DNA of 50,151 bases from Halomonas sp. 54_146. GTDB lineage: Bacteria; Pseudomonadota; Gammaproteobacteria; Pseudomonadales; Halomonadaceae. Under the pieces are notes generated by a model, which saw only the letters and a program-made list of their open reading frames with translations, searched no databases and was not told where the DNA came from. The translations under genes and the position numbers were made by a program. This document shows, piece after piece, positions 1 through 8,174 of this stretch. Position 1 is the first letter of the stretch; every line of letters begins with the position of its first letter. Location: NCBI RefSeq assembly GCF_001507855.1, contig NZ_LGEN01000024.1, positions 1-50,151 on the forward strand. Direction: 5' to 3'.

Positions 1-52
1 CGTATCCGTCCTATGTTGGTTGTGATCTGGCGAGATCAATCAACAGGATACG
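1..52. repeat. Imperfect inverted repeat at window edge
   Basis: The arms CGTATCC (1-7) and GGATACG (46-52) pair perfectly, and partly matching GATCT/AGATC segments lie inside, so the 52 bases could fold into one long hairpin just downstream of the acetyltransferase stop codon. No T-run is visible, because the window starts here. It may be a terminator or a dispersed palindromic element; the sequence alone does not decide. Confidence 0.35.
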
Positions 53-61
53 CCACCCTCT

Positions 62-2812
62 CTACTGCCCTCCATACACAAGAACTGAGCTTAACTCCCA
101 CTCGCTTTCCGGCTCATTTAAACGCATAACGGCATCAATCACCTGCTCTTCCATGTTGTATCGACATTTAAAGCCCAAATGCTTCATTAGCGCCCGCATC
201 GGGTGATTGTCGACCATGATTTTCCCAATCATTTCCAACGTGCCAATATTGGTGCAGTAATCAATCATCTTCTTCATTAGCAGGCTGCCAATACCCAGGC
301 CCTGCAAATCATCGCGAATAATGACCGAGAACTCGGTACGAATATTGTCAGGGTCGTTCCACACCCGCGCCACGCCAAGCATCTCTTTACTGCCGTCTTC
401 GCCTACATATTCGGCGATAAACGCCATTTGGCGATCGTAGTTGATATGCGAGAGATTCGACAAATCCCGCTGGGTTAAGTCGGATTTATTGTGGAAGTAG
501 CGGAAACGAATGCTCTCTTCCGATAGCTGACGATGGAAGATAGTGATCAACGGCGCGTCTTCAGCGCGGATAGGGCGCACTTCTACCTTCCAGCCGTTTT
601 TGAGCGTTACCCATTCTCGCAGCTCTTCAGGGTACGGCATAATGGCAAAGCGAGCGGGCGTGCCTAAATCCATGGCGAAGTCGACAGCGACGATGCCATC
701 GCGATTCAGCAGCAGCGGATTGATTTCTAAGCCACGCAAATCGCCTAAATCAGAGGCCATTTGCGATAGCTTCACCAGCATTTGGCACAGGTGCTTAATA
801 TCACGTTCGGGGTCGGCGGAATGCTCGCGAATTAACGAGGCGGCGTGAGTTCTGCCTACCACATCAGCAGCCAGGCTCATATTAAGTGGCGGTAGTGCCA
901 CCTGGCGGTCTGCCAACACATTCACTTTATAGCCGCCAATGCCAAAGACAATCAAAGGACCAAACACTGGGTCACGGGTGATGCCCGCGCAAATCTGCAT
1001 AGAGTGTTTGCCGCGCTGCATTGGCTGCAAACAGTATTCTCGAATCGCATACTCGGGGAATTTTTCAAACACTTTATCGCCCAGCTGGCGAACGCCATCG
1101 GCCACTTGCTCTGGCGTTTCCAAATCTTGCAACAGGCCCGCTGAGATTTTATGTGGGTGCCGGCGGTAACGATAAGGCCGGCAGTTGCCTTCATGGACAA
1201 CTTTTAGCGCTTTACTGCCTGGGATTTCTGCCGCCCGCGCAAGCGCCTCTTCAGGCGATGATAAATAGACGCTGGGCGCTGTAGGAATACCATAGGCCTC
1301 CAGCACCTGCGCCGTTTCCGAGTGGGTTAAGGTTTGTCTGCCCTGCTCTTTCGCCTGCTTGATCAGCGTGCGGCACTGGGCACGAATTTCAGGACTGGTT
1401 GAGAAAGGTAAGCTGGGTGGAATTTCCTGCAGCAGCGCCTGAACGCGCTGATAAATCACCATATGCATAAACGCCTTAACGGCTTTTTCGGGTGAAATAT
1501 AAGTAGGAATTCCCGCTATGTTAGAAGCATGGCGCGCGTTCAGGGCTTCTTTTAACCCCATCCAACTGGTTAACAGGTTGCGGCGGAATTTCTTGCGATT
1601 GTCGATCAGCGCCTGAGCCGTCACCAGCGATGGTGCCATTCGGGTGGGGGCATGAACCACCAGCACTGCATCCACATTCGGGTCGGCGGTGACGATTTCA
1701 AGCGCTTGCACAAACCGCTCGGGTGAAGCGTTACCGCCAAGATCCACCGGGTTTTCGCCCGGTTTGCTCATATCGACCTCACTATGGTGCAGCGCTGCCT
1801 GCGTTTCCGCGCTAAATTCAGCTAATTTTCCACCGGCACTAATCAGCTTATCAATTGCCAGCATGGCAGGCCCTAACCCGTTAGACACAATGGCTAAACG
1901 GTCGCCTTTCAGCGGCTTCATGCGTGACAGCGTTTCCAGGGCATCGAGGAGTTCATCGGAATCATCGACCCGCACAACGCCTGCCCGGGCAAAGGCGGCA
2001 TCAAATACTACGTCACGGTTGGCAATGCCTGGGGTGGGTGCCATCCCGGAGATATCTGATTCTGGCGTGCGGCTGCTTTTTATCGCCAATACCAAGCGAT
2101 TACGCGAGGCATCACGCACTGCGGTCATGAAGTGCTGGGCGTCGTTTATCCGCTCCAGGTGCAGCAAAATGGCCTGAGCCGGCGAAAACTGATTAACGTA
2201 ATCAATCAAATCCGGTAACAACACATCGACACTATCACCCACGGTGATGAGGTGCGAAAAGCCAACGTCGCGCCCCGCCGCCCAGTCAATCATGGCATTG
2301 GCGAGCATCCCCGACTGCCCGAGGTAGGCAACGCGACCCGCTTTTACCGGCTGGCTGGCATAGGAAGCATTGAGTTTTTTTCCTGGCACAATCAGGCCCA
2401 TACACTCTGGGCCCAGCACACGAATCCCGGATACCCGCGCTGCACTCAACATGCGTTCACGGATCGAGCCTTTGTTGCCTTTATCGCGGTCTAGGTAGGC
2501 ACCACCGGAAAGTACCAGTGCCGCTTTGACGCCGTACTCCCCCAGTTTTTTGATTAAACTGGGCACACCCTCTATAGGTGAACATACCACGGCTAAATCA
2601 GGCACTTCCGGCAGTTCGCTAACGCGACTAACGCACGGTACGCCAAATACGTCTGAGTAACCTTTGAGATTGACCGCCCAGAGAGGGCCCTTGAAGCCAG
2701 CCTCCTGGATATTTCTTAGCACAAGGCCGCCCAACGAGGCCGGCTTTTCAGAGGCACCAAACACCGCTAGCGTGCGAGGTTCAAAAAAATGGTGAAGAAA
2801 GCGCGTACTCAC
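62..2812 (-). CDS. pat: Pat-type protein lysine acetyltransferase (acyl-CoA ligase-like domains + GNAT)
   Basis: This 916-residue protein has an NDP-forming acyl-CoA synthetase body followed by a GNAT acetyltransferase, the architecture of Salmonella Pat and E. coli PatZ/YfiQ, which acetylate lysines of enzymes such as acetyl-CoA synthetase. The CoA-binding fold lies at about 10-140, the ligase-CoA domain at 150-300, the ATP-grasp domain at 480-700 and GNAT from about 740. The GNAT acetyl-CoA loop is seen as DDLQGLGIGSLLM. Where active ADP-forming ligases carry the phospho-histidine motif SHTG, this protein has APTPG, so the ligase half is probably catalytically dead, as in other Pat proteins. 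The start is the GTG at 2812, behind AGGGGAG at 7-8 bases; a GTG 16 codons upstream has no such site. It diverges from the deacetylase gene, which may reverse its modification. Confidence 0.9.
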   Translation of the reverse strand: MSTRFLHHFFEPRTLAVFGASEKPASLGGLVLRNIQEAGFKGPLWAVNLKGYSDVFGVPCVSRVSELPEVPDLAVVCSPIEGVPSLIKKLGEYGVKAALVLSGGAYLDRDKGNKGSIRERMLSAARVSGIRVLGPECMGLIVPGKKLNASYASQPVKAGRVAYLGQSGMLANAMIDWAAGRDVGFSHLITVGDSVDVLLPDLIDYVNQFSPAQAILLHLERINDAQHFMTAVRDASRNRLVLAIKSSRTPESDISGMAPTPGIANRDVVFDAAFARAGVVRVDDSDELLDALETLSRMKPLKGDRLAIVSNGLGPAMLAIDKLISAGGKLAEFSAETQAALHHSEVDMSKPGENPVDLGGNASPERFVQALEIVTADPNVDAVLVVHAPTRMAPSLVTAQALIDNRKKFRRNLLTSWMGLKEALNARHASNIAGIPTYISPEKAVKAFMHMVIYQRVQALLQEIPPSLPFSTSPEIRAQCRTLIKQAKEQGRQTLTHSETAQVLEAYGIPTAPSVYLSSPEEALARAAEIPGSKALKVVHEGNCRPYRYRRHPHKISAGLLQDLETPEQVADGVRQLGDKVFEKFPEYAIREYCLQPMQRGKHSMQICAGITRDPVFGPLIVFGIGGYKVNVLADRQVALPPLNMSLAADVVGRTHAASLIREHSADPERDIKHLCQMLVKLSQMASDLGDLRGLEINPLLLNRDGIVAVDFAMDLGTPARFAIMPYPEELREWVTLKNGWKVEVRPIRAEDAPLITIFHRQLSEESIRFRYFHNKSDLTQRDLSNLSHINYDRQMAFIAEYVGEDGSKEMLGVARVWNDPDNIRTEFSVIIRDDLQGLGIGSLLMKKMIDYCTNIGTLEMIGKIMVDNHPMRALMKHLGFKCRYNMEEQVIDAVMRLNEPESEWELSSVLVYGGQ

Positions 2813-2842
2813 AAATGAGTCTCCCCTGACATTGATAGCGGC

Positions 2843-2869
2843 TGTACGACTTATTGACACTGTCGTACA
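2843..2869. promoter_or_regulatory. Perfect 8-bp inverted repeat between divergent genes (putative operator)
   Basis: TGTACGAC and GTCGTACA form perfect arms around an 11-base spacer that contains a consensus -35 hexamer, TTGACA (2854-2859). The repeat lies 31 bases upstream of the acetyltransferase start and 47 bases before the deacetylase start. The symmetry and position suit an operator for a dimeric regulator of both genes; a hairpin in the acetyltransferase leader is the alternative. The regulator is unknown. Confidence 0.5.
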
Positions 2870-2916
2870 AGGCTTGGAAACGATTAAGGTGACACCAACA
2901 ACATTGGAGCGTTTGA

Positions 2917-3858
2917 ATGATTACCGCCTACCTTACTCACCCAGACTGCTCATTGCACCATATGGGGCCCGAGCACCCGGAAAACCCTCAGCGTCTGGAG
3001 GCCATTCGTGCGCGCCTATCGCTTGCTGGTCTATTACAACAAACCATGCAGGCCGATGCCAAAGAAGCTGATGAAGATGCATTAGCTAGAGTACACCCCT
3101 TACGCCATTTGCGCGCCCTGGAAAAGTGCCTGCCCACAGAAGGCATTGTAACGCTAGACAGCGACACCATGATGAACCCTGACAGCCTGCAAGCCGCCCG
3201 GGTTGCCGCTGGAGCGGTGATTCGTGGGGTAGATCAAGTCTTTAAGCGCCAAGCGGACAACGTCTTTTGTGCGGTTAGGCCACCAGGCCACCATGCGGAA
3301 GCCAGTGATGCCATGGGGTTTTGTTTTTATAATAATGTCGCCGTTGGTGCTGCCCATGCCCGCGCCAAATATGGCGCTAAGCGCATCGCGATACTGGATT
3401 TCGATGTGCACCAGTGCAATGGCACTATCGATATCTTCAAAAACGATCCCGAAGTGCTGATCTGTACCAGCTTTCAGTACCCTTTTTACCCATGGCGCTA
3501 CCTGCGTAGCGAGTGGCAAAACGTGGTGAATACGCCGCTTGAAGTAGGTACCGATGGGCCTGAATTCCGGCGCATTATTGAAAACCACTGGCTTCCCGCG
3601 CTGCACGCTTTCAAGCCTGATTTAGTGATGCTATCTGCCGGTTTTGATGCACACCGTGAAGACCCGATGGGTGATGTCTGCCTGGAAGATGAAGACTTCT
3701 ATTGGATTACCCATATGGCTATGGAAATTGCCACCCTTTATGCGGATAACCGTGTTGTGTCAGTGCTGGAAGGCGGCTATAACCCGAAATCCCTGGCAAG
3801 TGGCGTTGAAGCGCACCTGAAAGCGCTTTTGGGGCTGCCTTTTGCTGAAGTGCCTTAG
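2917..3858 (+). CDS. Histone deacetylase family protein (AcuC/HDAC-like)
   Basis: This is a 313-residue cytoplasmic zinc amidohydrolase of the arginase/deacetylase fold, the family that removes acetyl groups from lysines or polyamines. Visible active-site residues are the His125-His126 dyad in RPPGHHAEA, the zinc ligands Asp163 and His165 in DFDVH and Asp244 in SAGFDAH, and the transition-state Tyr288 in LEGGYNP. The usual HHGNGT segment reads HQCNGT, so Cys167 replaces a conserved glycine. The start codon follows TTGGAG by a few bases. Divergence from the protein acetyltransferase suggests an acetylation writer/eraser pair; a small-molecule deacetylase (acetylpolyamine type) remains possible. 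Confidence 0.9.
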   Translation: MITAYLTHPDCSLHHMGPEHPENPQRLEAIRARLSLAGLLQQTMQADAKEADEDALARVHPLRHLRALEKCLPTEGIVTLDSDTMMNPDSLQAARVAAGAVIRGVDQVFKRQADNVFCAVRPPGHHAEASDAMGFCFYNNVAVGAAHARAKYGAKRIAILDFDVHQCNGTIDIFKNDPEVLICTSFQYPFYPWRYLRSEWQNVVNTPLEVGTDGPEFRRIIENHWLPALHAFKPDLVMLSAGFDAHREDPMGDVCLEDEDFYWITHMAMEIATLYADNRVVSVLEGGYNPKSLASGVEAHLKALLGLPFAEVP

Positions 3859-3977
3859 GGCACAGGCATAACGTCACCTGTACCATGGCCTGCCCGGCGG
3901 TGAAAAGTTGAGCTGTGCTATCATGGGCGCTTTAAGATGCCTCAAGCCAATGTTAATGCAGCCCAATGTGACGATTT

Positions 3978-4610
3978 ATGACCGCTACTTCTGAAGAGCA
4001 TGCCGCGCTGCGTATCGCATCGGGAAGCAAACCGTTTGTTGAGCCGTTGCGCCTGGGTGAACGGCTCAAGCAAATTCGCCTCGCCAATCAGTGGACCTTG
4101 GAAGACGTTAGCCAACGCACGGGGCTGGCGCGCTCAACGCTATCCAAAATTGAGAATAACCAAGTGTCACCGACGTTCAGCGTGGTGCAGAAACTCATTG
4201 CCGGGCTCAACATCGACCTTCCTCAGCTGCTTACGCCTCCTAAGCGGGAACGCTACACCATGGGCAGGCGCGACTTAACCCGTAAAGGCAAAGGCCAGTT
4301 GCACCCTACTCCCACTTATGAGCATGAGCTGCTTGGGCATCAGTTAGCCCAAAAGCGCATGATTCCCTTTAAAACTATCGTGAAAGCGCGCAGTTTTGAT
4401 GAGTATCACCAGTGGGTACGCCATGATGGGGAAGAGTTTTTAATGGTGTTGCATGGGGATATTATGCTCTACACCGAGTTCTACGCGCCGCTGGTTCTGG
4501 CTGAGGGCGACAGCATCTATTTCGATAGCGATATGGGCCACGCGTTGGTATCCACCAGTGTTGACGATGCTGTTGTGCTGTCAGTATGCACCCGCGGCGA
4601 CGAGATATAG
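3978..4610 (+). CDS. XRE-family regulator with C-terminal cupin domain
   Basis: This 210-residue protein has a helix-turn-helix at about 28-82 (LGERLKQIR... LARSTLSKIENNQVSP) and a cupin_2 barrel at about 130-205 ending in GDSIYFDSDMGHAL. The class includes PuuR-like regulators of polyamine, amino-acid or short-chain acid use, in which the cupin senses a small molecule. It lies 119 bases after the deacetylase gene on the same strand and may control that gene or the divergent acetyltransferase, which is inference. No strong Shine-Dalgarno precedes the ATG, but the reading frame fits the domain well. Ligand unknown. Confidence 0.88.
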   Translation: MTATSEEHAALRIASGSKPFVEPLRLGERLKQIRLANQWTLEDVSQRTGLARSTLSKIENNQVSPTFSVVQKLIAGLNIDLPQLLTPPKRERYTMGRRDLTRKGKGQLHPTPTYEHELLGHQLAQKRMIPFKTIVKARSFDEYHQWVRHDGEEFLMVLHGDIMLYTEFYAPLVLAEGDSIYFDSDMGHALVSTSVDDAVVLSVCTRGDEI

Positions 4611-4647
4611 GCTAACTCAAAGCATATAGAGTTAACGCTAGCCCACC

Positions 4648-4686
4648 TTCATAAGCCGTTTTCATAAACCGTTTTTATAAACAGTT
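4648..4686. repeat. 13-bp tandem repeat x3 covering the tusE 3' end
   Basis: Three 13-base units (ttcataagccgtt, ttcataaaccgtt, tttataaacagtt) follow each other without gaps. The last unit contains the tusE stop codon and the codons for its final Cys-Leu, so the array looks like a duplicated gene end spreading away from tusE. Confidence 0.75.
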
Positions 4687-5025
4687 AGTAGGCTTGGGCA
4701 AACCCGCCAGGCGAGCAATGCGCTTGGCGGGGCTGCCAGGAAACAGCTGCATCAGATAGATAGAGCGACCTTTCTCTTCACCAAGCGCGTTTTTAGTCGC
4801 TTTAACGAGTGGCCGCATCGCCGGTGCCATTTCGTAGCGCTGATAAAATGCCCGAACTACCTCAATAATCTCCCAATGCTCAGGTGTTAAAGAGAGACCT
4901 TCTTCCTCTGCCATTAAAGCAGCGACAGACGGATTCCATTCAGCTTGATTAACTAGATAGCCTTCAGGATCTAGTTGAATTGTTTTTTGCACATCAAGAT
5001 AACGGTATAACGTTTGATCCTGCAT
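4675..5025 (-). CDS. tusE: TusE/DsrC family sulfur-relay protein
   Basis: This 116-residue protein carries the DsrC/TusE signature, including PEHWEIIEVVRAFY, and ends in PTNCL with the invariant penultimate cysteine (Cys115) that accepts persulfide. TusE takes sulfur from the TusBCD complex and passes it to MnmA for 2-thiolation of U34 in Lys, Glu and Gln tRNAs. Its ATG lies one base after the tusB stop codon, so translation is probably coupled. Dissimilatory DsrC usually has a second conserved cysteine, which is not seen here, and no dsr genes are nearby, so the tRNA-thiolation role is preferred. Confidence 0.92.
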   Translation of the reverse strand: MQDQTLYRYLDVQKTIQLDPEGYLVNQAEWNPSVAALMAEEEGLSLTPEHWEIIEVVRAFYQRYEMAPAMRPLVKATKNALGEEKGRSIYLMQLFPGSPAKRIARLAGLPKPTNCL

Positions 5026-5026
5026 A

Positions 5027-5329
5027 TTAATACCAGGTCACTGATTGTTCAAACTGCTCGGTAAGCGCCACAAAGCCATCCATTCCCACAGCAGGTAAGT
5101 CATTTTCAGCCGCAATGCGGGCTAGCCCGCGCGCAGCAAGATCTTCTGACAGCAGAAAAATACGCGATGGGTACTGCTGCCAAACCGCCCAATCGGGTTC
5201 AAGCGCAGCACTAACCGCCTCTTCAATCAATAGCACGGAGTCTTGCTCGCCTATCGCCTGCTGCATTTGATCAGCAGCGCTGCTACGGGGCGCTTTAGTG
5301 AGGATGTGTAGAATTGCGGTGGTATTCAA
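5027..5329 (-). CDS. tusB: Sulfurtransferase complex subunit TusB
   Basis: This is a 100-residue DsrH/TusB-like protein, the smallest subunit of the TusBCD persulfide carrier complex. Identification rests on size, the N-terminal MNTTAILHILTKAP pattern and its fixed place between tusC and tusE. The start is a rare TTG at 5329, with a G-rich run (AAGGGGG) about eight bases upstream as ribosome-binding site. It lies 15 bases after tusC in one tusDCBE operon. Confidence 0.87.
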   Translation of the reverse strand: MNTTAILHILTKAPRSSAADQMQQAIGEQDSVLLIEEAVSAALEPDWAVWQQYPSRIFLLSEDLAARGLARIAAENDLPAVGMDGFVALTEQFEQSVTWY

Positions 5330-5344
5330 CCTAGTCGCCCCCTT

Positions 5345-5722
5345 TTAGAAATTCAGTATTTGGGCATGCTGCTGAAATAACGACGGGAGATCTTCAGAGG
5401 CTACCAGCGTGATGCCTTCTACCAATTGATCCGGCGAAATATGCATCGCCTGGAGTGTTTCTTCCGGCACCATCAGCTTGTCAATATCGTACATTTCCAA
5501 CATATCAATGGTAGGTAACGTGGCTTTTTGGCCAGGCGCTCCGCTGCCCTGCTCTTTTAGCAGTGCCATTACGCCCTGCCCCATAAACAGTAAATGCACC
5601 GGTTTGCCAAAAGCAGCAGCCACCAAGGCAGCATCTAACCCCTCACGCAATACGTTAGAGCTGTGTGGCGCGTGGCGAATGACTACCAGCAAAGCATCAG
5701 ATGCTGACATCGGCACTCCCAT
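5345..5722 (-). CDS. tusC: Sulfurtransferase complex subunit TusC
   Basis: This 125-residue DsrE/DsrF-fold protein has the N-terminal LLVVIRHAPHSSNVLREGLDA-type pattern of TusC, a structural subunit of the (TusBCD)2 heterohexamer. The ATG follows GGGAGAG by six bases, and the gene begins 15 bases after tusD. The order tusD-tusC-tusB-tusE matches the E. coli tusDCB group with tusE appended. No active-site cysteine is expected in this subunit. Confidence 0.9.
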   Translation of the reverse strand: MGVPMSASDALLVVIRHAPHSSNVLREGLDAALVAAAFGKPVHLLFMGQGVMALLKEQGSGAPGQKATLPTIDMLEMYDIDKLMVPEETLQAMHISPDQLVEGITLVASEDLPSLFQQHAQILNF

Positions 5723-5737
5723 TAAGCACTCTCCCTA

Positions 5738-6127
5738 CTAAGAAAAGGTAATAAAGCGATCAGAGCGCTGCTGTAATTCATGCAACTGGCCAAGCCCGGT
5801 TAACTCAAACGGAGGCGCTACATTAAAGGCCTGCTTGCCGTGGCGCTGCGCTTCTGCTTCGCTCAGCAACCCACGGCGAAGTGCCGCAGCAATACATACA
5901 TCCAAAGGCACGTCATGCTGCTGGTGTAGCGCAACCCACGCGTGGTAGAGATTAAGCTCATCTTGCGGAGGTACCATCAGCGACGAGGCATTATGAACCC
6001 CGTCATGATAGAAAAAAACACCTGATAAAGAGTGCCCACGAGCAATAATAGTATGCGCAAAACGCAGTGCAGAATGCGGGGAAACACTGCTATAGGGAGC
6101 GCCCATCACCAATAAACCGTACTGCAT
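5738..6127 (-). CDS. tusD: Sulfurtransferase complex subunit TusD
   Basis: This 129-residue protein is the catalytic subunit of TusBCD. Cys78, in LDVCIAAALRRG, matches the persulfide-carrying cysteine of E. coli TusD in motif and position. The frame is open 23 codons further upstream, but the family begins at MQYGLLVMGAPYSS, so the ATG at 6127 is chosen. It is the first tus gene, 85 bases after the BI-1/YccA-type gene on the same strand, and the five genes may be co-transcribed. Confidence 0.92.
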   Translation of the reverse strand: MQYGLLVMGAPYSSVSPHSALRFAHTIIARGHSLSGVFFYHDGVHNASSLMVPPQDELNLYHAWVALHQQHDVPLDVCIAAALRRGLLSEAEAQRHGKQAFNVAPPFELTGLGQLHELQQRSDRFITFS

Positions 6128-6212
6128 TTGCTGATACCTGTTTGCTAAATGCCGTATAACGAAAACCAGGCCCTGAAGTAGGGCCTGGCATATCATCTAG
6201 CGCTGTCTGAGT

Positions 6213-6893
6213 TTAGTCGTTGCTCATGATGCCTAAAATCGACAGTAGGCTCACAAACAGGTTGTAGATGGAGACATACAGGGTAACGGTGGCGAGAATG
6301 TAGTTAGTCTCACCGGCGCGGTGAATGATTTCACTGGTTTGATACAAAATGGCTGCCGAAGCAAACAACACAAAACCCGCAGAGACCATCAGTGAAAGCG
6401 CAGGAATATTAAAGATAAACCCAGCAATCATCGCCAAAATCAACACGATGGCACCCGCCATCAGGAAGTTGCCTAAGAAGCTAAAGTCTTTCTTAGTGGT
6501 TAGCGCAACCGCTGACAAACCAACGAATGTTAGCCCTGTCATCGCCAATGCGTTCATGATCAACGCACCGCCATTAGGCAGCGTGAGATAAGCTGACAGA
6601 ATCGGCCCCAGCGTGAAGCCCATAAAGCCAGTGAAAGCAAAGGTTGCCAGCAAGCCTGCTGCGGAGTTAGCCGTTTTGTGAACGAGGAACATCAAGCCGT
6701 AAGCACCAATAAAGAACACGAAGATGTTCATTTGCTGAATGCCTAGCGCAACGGCTGCGCCTGCCATGACCGCTGAAAACAGCAGCGTCATTGCCAGCAG
6801 CGCGTAGGTGTTACGCAATACCTTGTTAGTGCTGACACTATTGGCAACGTCACCCGAATGGGGACGTGCAATGCGTGAATCGTTATAAGCCAT
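6213..6893 (-). CDS. Bax inhibitor-1/YccA family inner-membrane protein
   Basis: This is a 226-residue protein with about seven hydrophobic helices and the BI-1 family C-terminal pattern (ASAAILYQTSEIIHRAG... YNLFVSLLSILG). E. coli YccA is an FtsH substrate and modulator; others of the family act as calcium or proton leak channels. The ATG follows GGGAGC by eight bases. The neighbouring tus genes recall E. coli, where yccA and tusE are adjacent. Whether it is the YccA, YbhL or YetJ subtype is not settled here. Confidence 0.9.
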   Translation of the reverse strand: MAYNDSRIARPHSGDVANSVSTNKVLRNTYALLAMTLLFSAVMAGAAVALGIQQMNIFVFFIGAYGLMFLVHKTANSAAGLLATFAFTGFMGFTLGPILSAYLTLPNGGALIMNALAMTGLTFVGLSAVALTTKKDFSFLGNFLMAGAIVLILAMIAGFIFNIPALSLMVSAGFVLFASAAILYQTSEIIHRAGETNYILATVTLYVSIYNLFVSLLSILGIMSND

Positions 6894-7083
6894 GTATTAA
6901 TGCTCCCTAATAGTAATTCTAACAGCAGACAAGAATGCCGTTACTAAGTTCCAGACGCAAGGTGCCAGAAGCGATCCTTTGCCTTTCACGCAAATGGTTT
7001 TTCAACGCAAATAGTTATGCAATGTTTCATCCGCTTAGCAAGAATTGGCTATGCTTACTGAACACTCACGTTTGGAAACCCTA

Positions 7084-7845
7084 ATGATGAAAACAATGCT
7101 GTTACCTGCCAGCACACTAACACTATTTACGCTGGCACTACCCACTTTTGCATTCACCCCGGTAGGAAATGACGTGGCGTACACGGTGAATGACGAAGCT
7201 TTTCAAGGTTATTTTGTCTCAGGTGGTGAAAACGCGCAAGGCAGCGTGCTTATTATCCATGACTGGGACGGCTTGGATGATTACGAGCGCCAGCGCGCTG
7301 ATATGCTGGCCAGTGAAGGCTACGATGTCTTCGCCGTTGATCTATTCGGTGAAGGCAATCGCCCCCAAGAGCTCGACGATAAACGTGCTGCCACTAACCG
7401 TCTTTACGAAGACAGAGAGCGTATGCGCACCCTAACTCTGGGTGGATTAGCCCAAGCACGGGAACAAGGTGCGGCTGAACAAACCGTGATCATGGGGTAC
7501 TGTTTTGGCGGCTCGGTGGCACTCGAAATAGCCCGTTCAGGTGAAGCAGAGGGTATTGCGGCGTACACCAGTTTTCATGGCGGTTTAACCACTCCCGAGG
7601 GTCAGGCTTATGCAAGTAATACAGCGCCTATTTTTATTGCCCACGGCGGTGCTGATACCGCCGTTAGCTTAGAAGATGTCGCCACGCTGGCAGACGAGTT
7701 AGAAACCGCTGAGATTACCTATGAGGTAGGCATTTATTCGGGCGCGCCACACGCTTTTAGCGTTTTTGGCAGCGATGCGTATCATGAACGAGCCGACCAA
7801 CGTTCATGGGCTGCGTTTACCGATTGGCTAGAGGAAATGCTTTAA
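7084..7845 (+). CDS. Secreted dienelactone hydrolase-family protein
   Basis: This alpha/beta hydrolase has an N-terminal signal sequence (MMKTMLLPASTLTLFTLALP) and the Cys-Asp-His triad of dienelactone hydrolases: Cys140 in GYCFGG, Asp191 in HGGADTAV and His223 in GAPHAF. A periplasmic esterase or thioesterase is likely; no aromatic ring-cleavage genes are nearby, so chlorocatechol degradation is not supported. The ATG at 7084, followed at once by a second ATG, has GGA eight bases upstream; an in-frame ATG 13 codons earlier would bury the signal peptide. The last codons are duplicated beyond the stop. Confidence 0.85.
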   Translation: MMKTMLLPASTLTLFTLALPTFAFTPVGNDVAYTVNDEAFQGYFVSGGENAQGSVLIIHDWDGLDDYERQRADMLASEGYDVFAVDLFGEGNRPQELDDKRAATNRLYEDRERMRTLTLGGLAQAREQGAAEQTVIMGYCFGGSVALEIARSGEAEGIAAYTSFHGGLTTPEGQAYASNTAPIFIAHGGADTAVSLEDVATLADELETAEITYEVGIYSGAPHAFSVFGSDAYHERADQRSWAAFTDWLEEML

Positions 7846-7862
7846 CGAGGAAATGCTTTAAA
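7831..7862. repeat. 16-bp tandem duplication across a stop codon
   Basis: The unit gaggaaatgctttaac, which includes the hydrolase stop codon, is followed at once by gaggaaatgctttaaa. A third, diverged copy (tagaaatgcttttaac) lies at 7911-7926. The reading frame ends in the first copy, so later copies are untranslated relics. Confidence 0.75.
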
Positions 7863-7868
7863 AAAGTA

Positions 7869-7904
7869 AGCCACTTGCGGCGCGGTAATGCGTCGCAAAT
7901 GGCT
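7869..7904 (+). terminator. Stem-loop after the hydrolase gene (weak terminator candidate)
   Basis: AGCCA and TGGCT form the base, with inner TGCG/CGCA and CGC/GCG pairs around a short loop. Only a few T residues follow, so termination strength is doubtful. Confidence 0.4.
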
Positions 7905-7938
7905 TTGGTAGAAATGCTTTTAACAAACGACTATTGGC

Positions 7939-8106
7939 TTAGCTTTGCAGTTCTTCATCATCTTTTTCATTTTTATTTGAAACAATGGGCGCTGCCGCGG
8001 TGTGACGAGCGTCTTGAGAGGGATTATAGAGACGAGCATCAATCACATGCAGTACCGCCAATTGCGCAAATAACACCGCAAAACAGACGATTAAACCTTT
8101 CAACAT
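7939..8106 (-). CDS. Small hypothetical single-pass membrane protein
   Basis: This 55-residue reading frame starts MLKGLIVCFAVLFAQLAVLH, one hydrophobic helix of about 20 residues, followed by a polar, charged tail ending KNEKDDEELQS. It lies 68 bases downstream of the chemoreceptor on the same strand. The Shine-Dalgarno is weak (GGAT about ten bases upstream). I do not recognise a family. The clean membrane-helix-plus-tail layout favours a real small protein, but a chance frame cannot be excluded. Confidence 0.45.
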   Translation of the reverse strand: MLKGLIVCFAVLFAQLAVLHVIDARLYNPSQDARHTAAAPIVSNKNEKDDEELQS

Positions 8107-8174
8107 GGTGGTATATCCAGGAGGATGGGAGTTCCAACGAATAGTAGCCGAAAGCCACCTAAACACAACCTATT

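Noticed and set aside
4675..6127. Dissimilatory sulfur oxidation (dsrEFH-dsrC)
   Set aside because: No dsrAB or related genes nearby, and TusE has only the C-terminal cysteine; tRNA thiolation explains the set.
7084..7845. Chlorocatechol degradation role for the dienelactone hydrolase
   Set aside because: The protein is exported and no ring-cleavage genes are nearby.
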